56,406 nt of DNA from Desulfobacterales bacterium (GCA_028277765.1 JANQFQ010000052.1:1-56406); one strand, 5' to 3'; shown: positions 27,280 to 36,802, counted from the first letter of the stretch. Notes: a model not told the origin generated them from the sequence alone. Made by a program: numbers and translations.

Positions 27280-28107
27280 TTATCCGATTTCATTGGTTAT
27301 CAAGGTTTTGTTGCTTTCTGTGTCATTAAGACCAAGATATCGCCTGGTGAACAGCACATTAGCATGGCTAAATCTTAAACTAATATCTTCAAGACTAGCG
27401 CTGAATTGTTTATACTGTATATAACCCCATGTTTTTCTTAATGTATGCGCACCATAATTCCCTTTTACGTCTGCCGCTTTTGTCCATTTTTTTATATAAT
27501 TGTTCACAGCCTGAATCGTTATGGGTTGGTTTCTACCTTTTTTACTTTTAAAGAGAAAATCATCTTCTGAAGGTTTTAAAATACCAAGAAAATTTCTTAA
27601 GGAGTTATAAACCGTATTGTTGACGACCAGGATATCTTGTCTTATCTTTTTACCTTTTCCTGTTTTAATTCTTGTTGTTTGACCTGCGTGTAACCTGCTG
27701 ACATCTCTTACTTTTAACCCTAAAAGATCCCCTGCTCGTAAGCTGTTGTTAATTCCAAGGATAAAAAGTAAATGGTTTCGGGGTGAAGATTTTAATGAAA
27801 CAGCTATCTTTCTTACATCCTCTGTCGTTTTTATCGGTTCAACAAATATGCGAGAACCCTTTTTGGGTGCGTGGGGATTTTTTGGTCTTCTCAACCGTCT
27901 TAGTTCTTCTGGTGACGGCGGTTTAATTAAGGGTTTATTCTGGCTCTGTAGAGCAGTCCTTTTCACAGCTTTTGGCCGGTCTGAAGGGGGAATTTTTCTT
28001 CTTTCCTTCTTAACCGGCGGTTTTTCAACATGCTCCGGCTTCATTATATTCTTAATATCACTCAGCCAGTTGTCAAGCTCTTCGTGTGTGGTGTTTTTCT
28101 TATCCAT
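27280..28107 (-). CDS. Tyrosine recombinase/integrase
   Basis: The 275-residue product carries the full catalytic set: R124 (NSLRAGDLLG), K~151 in TGKGKK, H221-x-x-R224 (HTLRKTWGY), H248 (FSHAN) and the nucleophile Y257 (TRRYLG). The N-terminal ~90 residues are lysine/proline rich and do not show a usual SAM-like core-binding domain. It stands alone, with no phage, transposon or cassette genes beside it. Palindromic 25-bp direct repeats and 14-bp repeats bracket it, so it may be a minimal self-contained mobile unit or a site-specific DNA-inversion/resolution enzyme. There is no clear terminator; the flanks are AT-rich. Confidence 0.9.
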   Translation of the reverse strand: MDKKNTTHEELDNWLSDIKNIMKPEHVEKPPVKKERRKIPPSDRPKAVKRTALQSQNKPLIKPPSPEELRRLRRPKNPHAPKKGSRIFVEPIKTTEDVRKIAVSLKSSPRNHLLFILGINNSLRAGDLLGLKVRDVSRLHAGQTTRIKTGKGKKIRQDILVVNNTVYNSLRNFLGILKPSEDDFLFKSKKGRNQPITIQAVNNYIKKWTKAADVKGNYGAHTLRKTWGYIQYKQFSASLEDISLRFSHANVLFTRRYLGLNDTESNKTLITNEIG

Positions 28108-28137
28108 TGGGACCTGGTTTATTTTTAATTATTATAT

Positions 28138-28151
28138 TAAACTTAAAATAA
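28138..28151 (+). repeat. 14-bp direct repeat, right copy
   Basis: TAAACTTAAAATAA, the same as 27109-27122, 31 bp upstream of the recombinase start codon. It may also be an operator or recombinase arm site. Confidence 0.5.
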
Positions 28152-28257
28152 AAAGTAAAGAAAAATAAAAAAGAATATCTATTATAACCAGGGCTTTTCA
28201 GATATATAATTTAACTGCAAAGGTATTTATCATTACGTAAAGGCAAAAGATCTATAT

Positions 28258-28282
28258 TTTAACTATAAACAATAGTTAAAGT
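28258..28282 (+). repeat. Palindromic 25-bp repeat, right copy (att-like)
   Basis: Arms TTTAACTAT and ATAGTTAAA separated by AAACA, then GT. Its partner is 27209-27233. The two copies bound a unit of about 1.05 kb that contains only the recombinase gene. Confidence 0.6.
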
Positions 28283-28305
28283 ATATAAGGGGTCCAAAGT
28301 AATTG

Positions 28306-28815
28306 TTACTTTCCAGGCTTAAATATCAATATCGTAAACATCTGAATAGCTATGTTTTTACCCTTTTGATTAACATAGGACTGCTCAGCTGTAACAAAAT
28401 GTCCCTTACCAAGCTGTGTCTTTTTTTCAGGTGTTACACTTGAAAGTTTAACTTTCTGGGAGATCCTGTCTCCTGGTTTCATGGATGCAAAGAATTTAAA
28501 AGAAGTGGTTGTAGCTACGATGCCAAAGTAGCCATCTTCTTTAAACAATTGTACTGCTTTTCCAAGCGGACTGGCTGTTTTTTTTACAACAGGCCATATG
28601 GGAGACATGGTACAAGACTGTACCATCATGGGAGGCGCCACAATACCTTTGTGTCGGCTCTTTTTTGCATAATCCTCGTCTAAATAAAGAGGATTTGCAT
28701 CCTGCATGGCTTCGCACCAGTGTCTTATTGTTGCCTTGCATATCTTGTCAGGGCCCGGATCTGTTTTAGATTCTTTACCAAGCAGCATTTTAACTTTAGC
28801 ATAAGCTTTGCTCAT
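28306..28815 (-). CDS. Hot-dog-fold (MaoC/FAS1-like) dehydratase domain protein
   Basis: The ATG at 28815 (MSKAYAKV) has GGAGGG upstream and is preferred over one 27 nt earlier. The 169-residue product resembles the MaoC/FAS1-like N-terminal dehydratase domain: TIRHWCEAMQDANPLYLDEDYA, then KGIVAPPMMVQSC and FFASMKPGDRI. Members act in acyl-CoA hydration or as halves of heteromeric dehydratases. The catalytic Asp/His pair of hydratase 2 is not obvious, so this may be a non-catalytic partner. It is a single gene next to the recombinase unit; substrate unknown. Confidence 0.75.
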   Translation of the reverse strand: MSKAYAKVKMLLGKESKTDPGPDKICKATIRHWCEAMQDANPLYLDEDYAKKSRHKGIVAPPMMVQSCTMSPIWPVVKKTASPLGKAVQLFKEDGYFGIVATTTSFKFFASMKPGDRISQKVKLSSVTPEKKTQLGKGHFVTAEQSYVNQKGKNIAIQMFTILIFKPGK

Positions 28816-29018
28816 AAGTATGTTCCCTCCAGAAAGAAGCATTGATATTTAGAAATAGAAGCACTTAAAATTTTAATCCTGATAACACAAAATTAATTAT
28901 TTTAAAACCTATATCAGGAATTGACATATTTAAAATAAAGTTATATGTACGTTTTCAGACAGATAGACATCAAATACAAAATCATAAAAAACTTAATTTG
29001 ATTATTAAAGGAGAAAAA

Positions 29019-29831
29019 ATGCAAAAAGCAGTAATTTTCGTAAGCGTAATTTTAATCGGTGTTTTCTTTTCTACACTTTCAATTTCGCAAACAACAGCAC
29101 CCAAGAAAACGGTTAAAACGAAAAAAACTTCATTTAAAAAGAAACAAAAGGTAATAAAAAACAACCTTGGGATGCGGTTTGTATATGTTCCGCCAGGCAT
29201 TTTCTATATGGGAACAGGTGACAGGGCCTGCAACGCGAGAAAGCATAAAGTGACGATTACCAAGGGTTTTTATATGCAGACAACAGAAGTGACCCAGGGG
29301 CAGTTTAAAAAAATAATGGGTTACAATCCATCTGTATTTAAAAAATGCGGGGCAAACTGCCCTGTTGAAAAAGTAAGTTATTATGACGCTGTTGAATTTG
29401 TTCAGAAGCTTAATGAACTAACCGGGGCTGTCCGGTACCAGCTACCTACCGAGGCTCAATGGGAATACGCCTGCCGCGCCGGCAGTAAAGCCCTATACAA
29501 TTTCGGAAATGATTTTAATAAGCTTGGTGACTACGCATGGTTTATAGGCAACTCAAACAAGAGAACCCATCCTGTAGGCAAGAAAAAGCCTAATGCATGG
29601 GGAATACATGATATGCACGGGAATGTTAGAGAGTGGTGCCGAGACAATTATGGCACATTCCTTCCTAATCCGGTTGCTGATCCCCTGGGAACCTCTTCAG
29701 ATCCTAACCGTGTTACGCGCGGAGGAAATTTTATTGACAATGCTTCAGAAAACCGAACCGCTTATCGTTTTAAAGACGGGCCGTCAAACAAATCTATTGG
29801 ACTGGGCTTCCGGTTGATAAGACTCAAATAG
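29019..29831 (+). CDS. Exported SUMF1/formylglycine-enzyme-like protein
   Basis: The ATG at 29019 (MQKAVIF) has AAGGAG upstream. Residues 1-25 form a signal peptide, and a lysine/threonine-rich linker follows. The SUMF1 domain runs to the end (MRFVYVPPGIFYMGTGD, TTEVTQGQFKKIMGYNPS, YQLPTEAQWEYACRAGSK, IHDMHGNVREWCRDNYG, TRGGNFID, LGFRLIRLK). The copper-binding cysteine pair of true formylglycine-generating enzymes is not present near the C-terminus. It is therefore more likely a binding or structural SUMF1 protein of the periplasm or outer membrane than a sulfatase activator. Single-gene unit; the terminator is shared with the efflux operon. Confidence 0.85.
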   Translation: MQKAVIFVSVILIGVFFSTLSISQTTAPKKTVKTKKTSFKKKQKVIKNNLGMRFVYVPPGIFYMGTGDRACNARKHKVTITKGFYMQTTEVTQGQFKKIMGYNPSVFKKCGANCPVEKVSYYDAVEFVQKLNELTGAVRYQLPTEAQWEYACRAGSKALYNFGNDFNKLGDYAWFIGNSNKRTHPVGKKKPNAWGIHDMHGNVREWCRDNYGTFLPNPVADPLGTSSDPNRVTRGGNFIDNASENRTAYRFKDGPSNKSIGLGFRLIRLK

Positions 29832-29845
29832 TATTAATGTAATTT

Positions 29846-29871
29846 CAGGGGCCTGGAAAACCACGCCCCTG
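29846..29871. terminator. Terminator between convergent genes
   Basis: CAGGGGC (29846-29852) pairs with GCCCCTG (29865-29871), followed by TTTGT. It lies between the SUMF1 gene and the end of the RND operon. Confidence 0.6.
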
Positions 29872-29897
29872 TTTGTCTGTAAAACCTCACATACGAT

Positions 29898-32800
29898 CTA
29901 TACAGGAATTGGCGCTTTCTTCCTGCTCATCAGAATATCATCCAGCACAGCTACCATGCACGGTATAAAGAAAAGGGTTACAATCGTGTCAACCAGAAGG
30001 CCGAAAAGGATAACATTAGCAAGGGGCGACCACATTTCTGATATACCGCCGATCCCAAAAGCCATGGGTATCAAGCCGGAGACAGTGGTTAAAGTGGTTA
30101 AAATAATCGGCCTCAACCGTAGGCGTCCTGAGTTCACGATGCTTCTCCAGTACTGAAAAACAGTTGTTTGTTTCCCCTTCCGTCGTCTGTTGATAAAATC
30201 AATCATAACGATGGCGTCATTAACAACAATTCCCGCCAGTGCAACCACACCGAACAGAGCAACAATACTGAATGGGTTTTGTGAAATGATAAGCCCGAGC
30301 AGGGCACCGATCAGAGCGAACGGTACGGAAATTAATATGATCAGCGGCTGAGTATAGGAGTTGAATTGGGTACCGAGTATTAAAAAAACAATAATCATAC
30401 TTACCACAAAAAGGAATAAAACATCTTCAAACACGTTTACAAATTCATCAAACTGCCCCCCGAATTCAAACGATACACCTGGTATTTTCTTTTCAAGATC
30501 AGGAAATATTTTTTTTGCTTTAAGATTGACCACGTCCATTGAAACGATTGCCTTGTTAATATCCGCAGTAATAATAATTGTCCTTTTCCTGTTAAATCGC
30601 TTTATTTCTGTAGGTCCAGGTGTGATCTCGAATTTAACCATATCGCGCAGGGCCACAGTTTTACCCGCCGGATTTGTCAGTTTAAGATTCAGGACATCAT
30701 CAACTGATGACCGACTGGCTTCATTATACTTAACCACAATATCAAACTCATCATCGCCATCACGGTATTCTGTGGCTTCAATACCATCAAATGCGCATCT
30801 GACGCCGGTTGATATATTCTGTGTCGTAAAACCGTATAGCGCTGCCTTTTCTTCGTCAGCGACGATTTTTATCTCATTTTTTCCCAGCGGAAAATCATCC
30901 GTAACCGCATGTACACCATCAATCTTTTTTAGAAAAACCTGTAGGGCCAGTGATGCCTTTTTCACGTCCTGAATATACTTGCCGGACACTCTGATTGAAA
31001 CCGGCTTACCGACCGGGGGACCGCCTGACACCTGTTCAAACTCTACGGAAAGCGGCCCCTCAATATGCTGAATCCTCTTCCTCAATATCTCCATGTACTC
31101 ATCTGTATGGATATCCCGGGTTTCCTGGGGCGTCAGCTGTACCAGTATTTGTGACACGCTTTTGCTGACAATCCAGTCGCTTGCTGCCTGGAGAAGTCCG
31201 ATGTTCACAATGACAGCGTCAATATCTTTATCGTCCAGATTCATGGCCTCTGTTTCGAACTGTTTCATAATACGGTTATTCTCTTCAAGGCTGATCCCCT
31301 GGGGAAACCTGATCAGGACCTTAAACTGGTCCAGATCGTCTTTCCCAAACATATCTTTCTCAAGCTTAAAGGTAATGCCGATGGATATTCCCAGCAGGAC
31401 AACCATGATACCGAGAAACACGTATCGCATTCGAAGCATTTTAATCAGGAGTCGACTGTATCTCTTTTTTATTTTTTTAAAGAATTGTTTTTCACCGTAT
31501 TCATGAATTTTAGACTTTTTTGTCCAGTCTGCATAATGGGAAGGGAGCAGGATAAAAGCTTCAAAAAGGGATGCCACAAGGGCCATGGAAAAAACCGTCG
31601 GAATAATCCGCATAAATTTACCGGTGATTCCGGGAAGCAATATCAGGGGCAGAAATGCCGCAATATTGGTTAAAATCGATGTAAATATAGGCGTAACCAC
31701 TTCCTCTGTTCCGCGTATTGCTGATTCACGGGAGTTAAAACCAAGCAGCCTGTACCTGTGGCAGTTTTCAATCACGATAATCGCGTCATCAACAATAATT
31801 CCGAGAACGATAATCAGGGCGAATAGAGATGGTCCGTTTAAGCTGTAGCCGAACACCATCATAAAAATAAAGGTGATGAAAAAGGATATGGGAATACCGA
31901 GGGCTGCAAGCAATGCGTTCCACCCTCCCAGGAAAAGAAACAGCACAAAGACGATGAGGAAGATGCCGAGCCAGGCATTATTGCGTAACACCTTTATAAT
32001 ACGTTTTATATATATCGAGTTGTCATTTGTAAACGTAAATGATATACCATCCGGCACACGGTCTTCATAGGCCCTAACGACAGCTTTTATTTCATTTATG
32101 ACATCAATTGAATTGGCGTAACTTTTTTTTGAAACAGAAAATGTAATGGCATTCTCCCCGTTTATTCTGGAAAGGATGTCCAGGTCTTCACGTGTGTCAT
32201 TAACTTTAGCCACATCTTTTATTTTAATGAATTCACCTGAAGGGGTTGCCCGTATGACGGTTTCGCCGATCTCTTTTACGGATTGATATTCACCAAGGGA
32301 ACGGATGATATATTCTGATTTTCCAAAAGAGATGTTCCCCCCAGGCATATTCAGGTTTCTTGCTTTCAGGGCAAAGATAATTTCTTCAAGCATTACTTTG
32401 TATGAATTAATTTTCTCAGGATCGACTTCAACCCAGATTTCCCTTTCTGCGAGGCCTGAAACCTGAATTTTGGCCACGCCGGGTATATCGTCAATATCCT
32501 CTTCAAGGTCTTCTGCAATCTTCTGGGCATTATCCTCTGGTATGGCAAAAGACATGTTGATAGTAATCACCGGCATGATATCGCCGCTGGAAAACTTCTC
32601 AATTATCGGATCTTCAGCCTCTTCAGGAAAATCGATCTGGTCAACCTCGGACTGCAGGTCATTATAGCGCTGGTTGAAATCAGCTTCGGAAATATCCTCA
32701 AACTTAACGAGAACAAATCCTAGCTCTTCCCCTGCTGTTGACTGAATTTCATCAATATTGTCCACATCCTGAATCTCGTCTTCAATAGGATCAACAATCA

Positions 32801-32984
32801 GGCTCTCGGTCTCCTGGGGAGCAGCACCTGGATACAGGACGGTAATAAATATCCAATTAAAATCAATGTCCGGGTCAAGTTCACGCGGCATCTGTAAAAG
32901 CGCGATCCCTCCAAAGATAAAAAGCCCGACCATAAGAAGGTTTACCAGGACATGGTTTTTTACTGAAAATTTCGGTATGGACAT
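29898..32984 (-). CDS. RND-family efflux pump (inner-membrane transporter)
   Basis: The 1028-residue product has the usual length and two-fold layout of AcrB/MdtB-like RND pumps. Transmembrane segment 1 is near residue 10-30, a large periplasmic loop follows, and helices 2-6 lie near 335-470. The second half repeats this, with helices near 860-1010 (FGVVALAGIVVNDAIVMIDF). The proton-relay segment LIIVLGIIVDDAIIVIENCH in helix 4 is present, with the adjacent aspartates. It takes substrates from the periplasm and exports them through the TolC-like partner encoded upstream. Substrate unknown. The gene ends the marR-tolC-MFP-RND operon, 5 nt after the adaptor gene. Confidence 0.93.
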   Translation of the reverse strand: MSIPKFSVKNHVLVNLLMVGLFIFGGIALLQMPRELDPDIDFNWIFITVLYPGAAPQETESLIVDPIEDEIQDVDNIDEIQSTAGEELGFVLVKFEDISEADFNQRYNDLQSEVDQIDFPEEAEDPIIEKFSSGDIMPVITINMSFAIPEDNAQKIAEDLEEDIDDIPGVAKIQVSGLAEREIWVEVDPEKINSYKVMLEEIIFALKARNLNMPGGNISFGKSEYIIRSLGEYQSVKEIGETVIRATPSGEFIKIKDVAKVNDTREDLDILSRINGENAITFSVSKKSYANSIDVINEIKAVVRAYEDRVPDGISFTFTNDNSIYIKRIIKVLRNNAWLGIFLIVFVLFLFLGGWNALLAALGIPISFFITFIFMMVFGYSLNGPSLFALIIVLGIIVDDAIIVIENCHRYRLLGFNSRESAIRGTEEVVTPIFTSILTNIAAFLPLILLPGITGKFMRIIPTVFSMALVASLFEAFILLPSHYADWTKKSKIHEYGEKQFFKKIKKRYSRLLIKMLRMRYVFLGIMVVLLGISIGITFKLEKDMFGKDDLDQFKVLIRFPQGISLEENNRIMKQFETEAMNLDDKDIDAVIVNIGLLQAASDWIVSKSVSQILVQLTPQETRDIHTDEYMEILRKRIQHIEGPLSVEFEQVSGGPPVGKPVSIRVSGKYIQDVKKASLALQVFLKKIDGVHAVTDDFPLGKNEIKIVADEEKAALYGFTTQNISTGVRCAFDGIEATEYRDGDDEFDIVVKYNEASRSSVDDVLNLKLTNPAGKTVALRDMVKFEITPGPTEIKRFNRKRTIIITADINKAIVSMDVVNLKAKKIFPDLEKKIPGVSFEFGGQFDEFVNVFEDVLFLFVVSMIIVFLILGTQFNSYTQPLIILISVPFALIGALLGLIISQNPFSIVALFGVVALAGIVVNDAIVMIDFINRRRKGKQTTVFQYWRSIVNSGRLRLRPIILTTLTTVSGLIPMAFGIGGISEMWSPLANVILFGLLVDTIVTLFFIPCMVAVLDDILMSRKKAPIPV

Positions 32985-32989
32985 GTGGA

Positions 32990-34105
32990 TTACATCTCCT
33001 GGTGAACAGTCTTAATCTTAATCCTGGTTTTTACACCAAGATCGTTCATCCCCTTTACAACGATTGTATCGCCATCTTCAATACCATTGGCAATAATTAC
33101 ACTGTTCCCAATGGTTTCAGAGAGTGAAATTTCTGACAGTTCAGCCAAACCGTCTTTGATCCGGTAAACATGTTTCAGTCCTCCCTTATTGACCACCGCC
33201 TTTTCAGGAATAACCAGATGCTGCTCCTTATCAACAACCTTTAATACAACCTTAGCCGTCATCCCCGCTCGGATGATCATCTCCTCAGTATTCTTTACAT
33301 GAACTTCTGCTGTAAACGATCCGCTTTTTTCATCAGCTTGAGGAGAAATGACTTCAACAGTACCAAAAAAGGTTCTGTTGTTTAAAGGGGAGATAACGAC
33401 ATCCGCTTTGCTTCCAATACTGACACGGCTTATGACTGTCTGTGGAATGCCGACTTCAATCTTAACAGACCGGATGTCAACCACCCGATAAACAGGCATA
33501 CTGGGAGTGATCATGCTCCCTATATCAGCGTACTTTCTTGCCACAAGCCCGGGAAAAGGGGACCTGACCTTGGTGTCATTATACGTTTTTTCTACAAGAC
33601 TCAAATTTGCGAGGGCCGCCAGTCGCTCAGCTTCAGCGGTTTTAACTGCCAGAAGGGAGGTTTCATAGGCAATTTTTGATATGTCACCGTTTTCAAGCAG
33701 TTCCTTGTCGCTTTTAAGGTTTAACTGAGCTATCTTCAAGTTGTTTTCAGCAGACAGGACCTGTGATTGCGCCTGCCGGTATTGTCCAAGGGGAACCTTA
33801 TCATCAATTAAAGCCAGGATATCGTCCGTTGTTACGGAATCGCCTTCCAGCTTATTAATTTTTAAAATTTTTCCGGAAACTTCAGCTATAATATCAACCG
33901 AATGCTTCGGCTCGATCACACCCGTCAGCCGGATTGTCTGCTCCACTGGTTTTCGCGTAACCCTGAGTGCTTCCACCGGTATTCCTTCACCATCTGACGC
34001 GTTCATCTCTTTAGCACTATTTTTTTTAGTATCCTCCTTAGCGCATGAAAAGAGAAAACATAATAAAAAAAAGGATAGACAACTTATTAAAAATTTATTT
34101 TTCAT
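32990..34105 (-). CDS. Periplasmic adaptor lipoprotein of the RND pump
   Basis: The start at 34105 (MKNKFLISC) gives a lipoprotein signal with lipobox LFSC. The ~371-residue product has a lipoyl/barrel-sandwich hybrid domain (VDIIAEVSGKILKIN and SPFPGLVARKYADIGSMITP), a coiled alpha-hairpin between them (~115-175), a beta-barrel, and a membrane-proximal domain. This is the HlyD/AcrA adaptor plan. It bridges the RND pump and the outer-membrane channel. Position between tolC and RND genes supports the role. Confidence 0.92.
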   Translation of the reverse strand: MKNKFLISCLSFFLLCFLFSCAKEDTKKNSAKEMNASDGEGIPVEALRVTRKPVEQTIRLTGVIEPKHSVDIIAEVSGKILKINKLEGDSVTTDDILALIDDKVPLGQYRQAQSQVLSAENNLKIAQLNLKSDKELLENGDISKIAYETSLLAVKTAEAERLAALANLSLVEKTYNDTKVRSPFPGLVARKYADIGSMITPSMPVYRVVDIRSVKIEVGIPQTVISRVSIGSKADVVISPLNNRTFFGTVEVISPQADEKSGSFTAEVHVKNTEEMIIRAGMTAKVVLKVVDKEQHLVIPEKAVVNKGGLKHVYRIKDGLAELSEISLSETIGNSVIIANGIEDGDTIVVKGMNDLGVKTRIKIKTVHQEM

Positions 34106-34130
34106 CACGTACCCCAAAAGCTGTATCTAT

Positions 34131-35591
34131 TTAGATTGTTTTATAGATATCCTCTATTCTTCCGAGAAGATAATAGAGTTCAACTAAAGTTGAAATAAAA
34201 TCATAACGCGTGCTGATCTCATTAAGTTTCGCGTTCTGCAGGTTAAGCTTTGCATCAATGAAGTCAATGTTTGACACCAGCCCTTTGTTCTTCCTCTGTT
34301 CAACAATACTATAGTTGTGTTCATTGTATTCCACGGTTGTTGTGGCCAGTTCTCTCTGAGTCTTCAAATTAATCAATCTACTGGCAACATCTGTCAGTGC
34401 GGACCGTATGCTTTGCAGGTGGTCAGAAAAATCCTCCTGGCTTTTTCTGTATTCATAATACGCTGATTTAGTATTTGTAAAATTCTGAAAACTTGAAAAA
34501 AGAGGCATACTAAAATTGACCATGACGGTTTCTGGATTATAATCGTCAAGGTCTATTGTATCGTTCTCTCGCCATGCATAAGAATAATTCATGGTCACCT
34601 GGGGCATGTAAGAAGCGTATGTATTACGATACAGTAATTTGCTTATTTTTTCATTAGAGCTTGCCGCGGATAAAGAGTCATTTGCCTTAATAAGCTGTGT
34701 ATCACTTATGTTAATCATCGCCAAAATCGTGCCATCTGAAAAACCAGCCATTTTTTCACTCTCTTCGACCAGACGTGGTAGTATTTTAGCCTCGGTTTCA
34801 ATTTTTTCATGAAGGCCGATATTGAGCATCCGGGTTAAAGCGGTCATACTCCGCCGAACATCAGACTGGCTTGCCACAACAATGCTCCGCTGCTGCTGAA
34901 AATCGACTTTCCACCGGAGCACTTCTGTGACAGAATATCTATCTGCCTTGTGGAGGCGCTCAGCGCGTTCATAGTTTAACCGTGAAAGATCCAGATAATC
35001 GAGCTGAAGTTGTAATATGTCCTTATTTTTCAGGACATTCAGATAGCCGCGGATCACCTGGAAAATAATTTCATCACGGATCGAACTGTTCATCTGTCTG
35101 GCCATGTCCACATTTGTGTTTGCTATTGAAATACCATACAGCAGGGAACCATTATAAAGGGGCATGGAAAGGTCCAGAGAAGTATAGTATGAATCCTGGT
35201 AGGCGGTTTCAGGAAGCTCCGGAAACACCGGCGCTGATATACCTGGAAAAATCGCCTGGGACACTCGGGACATTTCATCCCCTAGCTCTCCCATAAAATC
35301 GCGATAAGCATCCCGTTCCGCAGACGTCTCGTCATCTATCCTTGTATATCTTGAACTCAGCTGTAGTGTGGGGAAAAGAAGCGACCACGCGTGCTTTTTA
35401 TCCCAATCCGCTTTTTTTACTGAAAAATTGCTAGACCGGACCTGGTTATTCCTTGTCAGGGCTCTGTATACCGCATCTTCCATAGTCAAAAAAATAGTCA
35501 TCTGGTCCTGGGAGGCACAACTCTTTAAGGGATCAAGAAAAAACGAAAACAAAATAATACTAATGATAATGTTTTGTGCTGAAAAAATCAT
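34131..35591 (-). CDS. TolC-family outer-membrane channel protein
   Basis: The 486-residue product has a signal-like hydrophobic N-terminus (NIIISIILFSFFLDPLKSCA). It also has the duplicated outer-membrane efflux protein repeat with long helices (LTMEDAVYRALTRNNQVRSS early; TSILTNLINLKT-like heptad regions and NYSIVEQRKNKGLVSNIDFI late). It forms the exit duct of the pump encoded downstream. The gap to marR is 77 nt and the gap to the adaptor gene 25 nt, consistent with one transcript. Confidence 0.9.
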   Translation of the reverse strand: MIFSAQNIIISIILFSFFLDPLKSCASQDQMTIFLTMEDAVYRALTRNNQVRSSNFSVKKADWDKKHAWSLLFPTLQLSSRYTRIDDETSAERDAYRDFMGELGDEMSRVSQAIFPGISAPVFPELPETAYQDSYYTSLDLSMPLYNGSLLYGISIANTNVDMARQMNSSIRDEIIFQVIRGYLNVLKNKDILQLQLDYLDLSRLNYERAERLHKADRYSVTEVLRWKVDFQQQRSIVVASQSDVRRSMTALTRMLNIGLHEKIETEAKILPRLVEESEKMAGFSDGTILAMINISDTQLIKANDSLSAASSNEKISKLLYRNTYASYMPQVTMNYSYAWRENDTIDLDDYNPETVMVNFSMPLFSSFQNFTNTKSAYYEYRKSQEDFSDHLQSIRSALTDVASRLINLKTQRELATTTVEYNEHNYSIVEQRKNKGLVSNIDFIDAKLNLQNAKLNEISTRYDFISTLVELYYLLGRIEDIYKTI

Positions 35592-35668
35592 GGTATTATC
35601 TGATCCTTATAAAGTTAAAATCAATTTCGGCGAATAACGCGAAATGTGGTCTATCGTACTGTCTGTCG

Positions 35669-36124
35669 TTATTGCTCTTCCAATTCTCTTTTTATACATT
35701 CGAAGACTTCATACCATTTACGGGTCGTTTCAGGGCCAAGTTTTTCAGCCAGATCAACAATCGATTTCAGAATCTTATTCTCCACTTCTTCTATGGCTTT
35801 AATCGCATCTTTAGATACACTGACAACAACCTTCCGCCTGTCTTTTGTGCTGTGTTCCCTAACCAGGAGACCTTTTTCCACCAGCCTGTCCACCATAGCT
35901 GAAGCTGACGGAGGAGAGACATTAAGTATCCTCGCAAGTTTTGTCATTGTAACCTGGCCTGCTTCATGTGTGGCTAACATAGCGTGTAGCTGAGAAGACG
36001 TAAATTCATAATAGCCGACCATCCCGCAGGCATCACTTGCCTGTATCTTCCATATCCAGTCTCTCATCAAAGTAGTTGTTTTGTAGATAAGCCTTGCCTG
36101 TTCTATAATTGTATCTCTTGACAT
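35669..36124 (-). CDS. MarR-family repressor
   Basis: The 151-residue product has the MarR winged helix: AGQVTMTKLARILNVSPPSA, ASAMVDRLVEKGLLVREHST and DRRKVVVSVS for the wing, flanked by dimer helices. It is the first gene of the efflux operon and has a perfect inverted repeat 26 nt upstream of its start. Autorepression relieved by a pump substrate is the usual logic of such operons; the ligand is not known. Confidence 0.93.
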   Translation of the reverse strand: MSRDTIIEQARLIYKTTTLMRDWIWKIQASDACGMVGYYEFTSSQLHAMLATHEAGQVTMTKLARILNVSPPSASAMVDRLVEKGLLVREHSTKDRRKVVVSVSKDAIKAIEEVENKILKSIVDLAEKLGPETTRKWYEVFECIKRELEEQ

Positions 36125-36149
36125 GTCCGACCCCTGTTTAGACAGTTTA

Positions 36150-36170
36150 ATATTTAGACAAACTAAATAT
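36150..36170. promoter_or_regulatory. MarR operator
   Basis: ATATTTAG-ACAAA-CTAAATAT is a perfect 8-bp inverted repeat with a 5-bp centre, the size of a MarR dimer site. TTTAGACA occurs again just beside it (36138-36145). It lies directly upstream of marR. Confidence 0.65.
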
Positions 36171-36232
36171 ATGCCAACCTAATTGTTTTGTCAACTTCTT
36201 ATAAAAAAAACTCTTCACAAAAAAGACAAAAT

Positions 36233-36248
36233 CGGTTATAATATTGCA
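36233..36248 (+). promoter_or_regulatory. Possible sigma-54 promoter before the PilZ gene
   Basis: CGGTTATAATATTGCA has GG and GC 10 nt apart and a good TTGCA, but the -24 box is poor. No palindromic activator sites like those at 37633 or 41201 are present. Confidence 0.3.
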
Positions 36249-36349
36249 GGTGTTTAAGAGTACTTGAAAAATCTTCATTTTATACGGATATAAAAACTTA
36301 CGGGGGGGGTGAGGTAATCTAAAACTATACTTTTTAGAGGGGAATAACT

Positions 36350-36802
36350 ATGCCGGATAATTTATCTAAAGAAGCTTTTGGAAAAAGAAAAAACAAACGA
36401 TTTCAATGTCTCAATAGCACCCTCCAATTTGATAATACCAACCTTATGGACTTTTTTAAGCAGAAGCAGCATAAAATCGCCATGGTAAATCTTAGTACAA
36501 ACGGCATCCAAGTCGTATCTGACAAACCCATTAAGCCAGGAAAAGTAACCAAAATAAAAATCTCTGTACCGTGGTTCAAGCCCATGCGGATAAAATCTAA
36601 AACCGTCTGGTGCAAAGTGTTTAAAAGGAAAAACGGTAATAACTATTACAGAGTCGGTCTTAAATTTGTCAATCTGGACAAACAAACAGAAAACAATCTG
36701 ATCAAGCTAAGGGATAATCCCAAGCTTAGACAGATGAATAAGACAAGTGATAATACATTAAAAAAGTTTGCTGATTCCCCTTACCGCCTAAGTCAGTATT
36801 AA
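36350..36802 (+). CDS. PilZ-domain protein (c-di-GMP binding)
   Basis: The 150-residue product has the PilZ features: a basic RKNKRF stretch near residues 13-18, then MVNLSTNGIQVVSDKPIKPG in place of the D/NxSxxG motif, a strand IKSKTVWCKVF and YYRVGLKFVNL. It probably binds cyclic di-GMP and acts on motility or surface traits. It stands alone, with a run of G residues in its leader near 36302. The C-terminal ~25 residues are unstructured. Confidence 0.85.
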   Translation: MPDNLSKEAFGKRKNKRFQCLNSTLQFDNTNLMDFFKQKQHKIAMVNLSTNGIQVVSDKPIKPGKVTKIKISVPWFKPMRIKSKTVWCKVFKRKNGNNYYRVGLKFVNLDKQTENNLIKLRDNPKLRQMNKTSDNTLKKFADSPYRLSQY

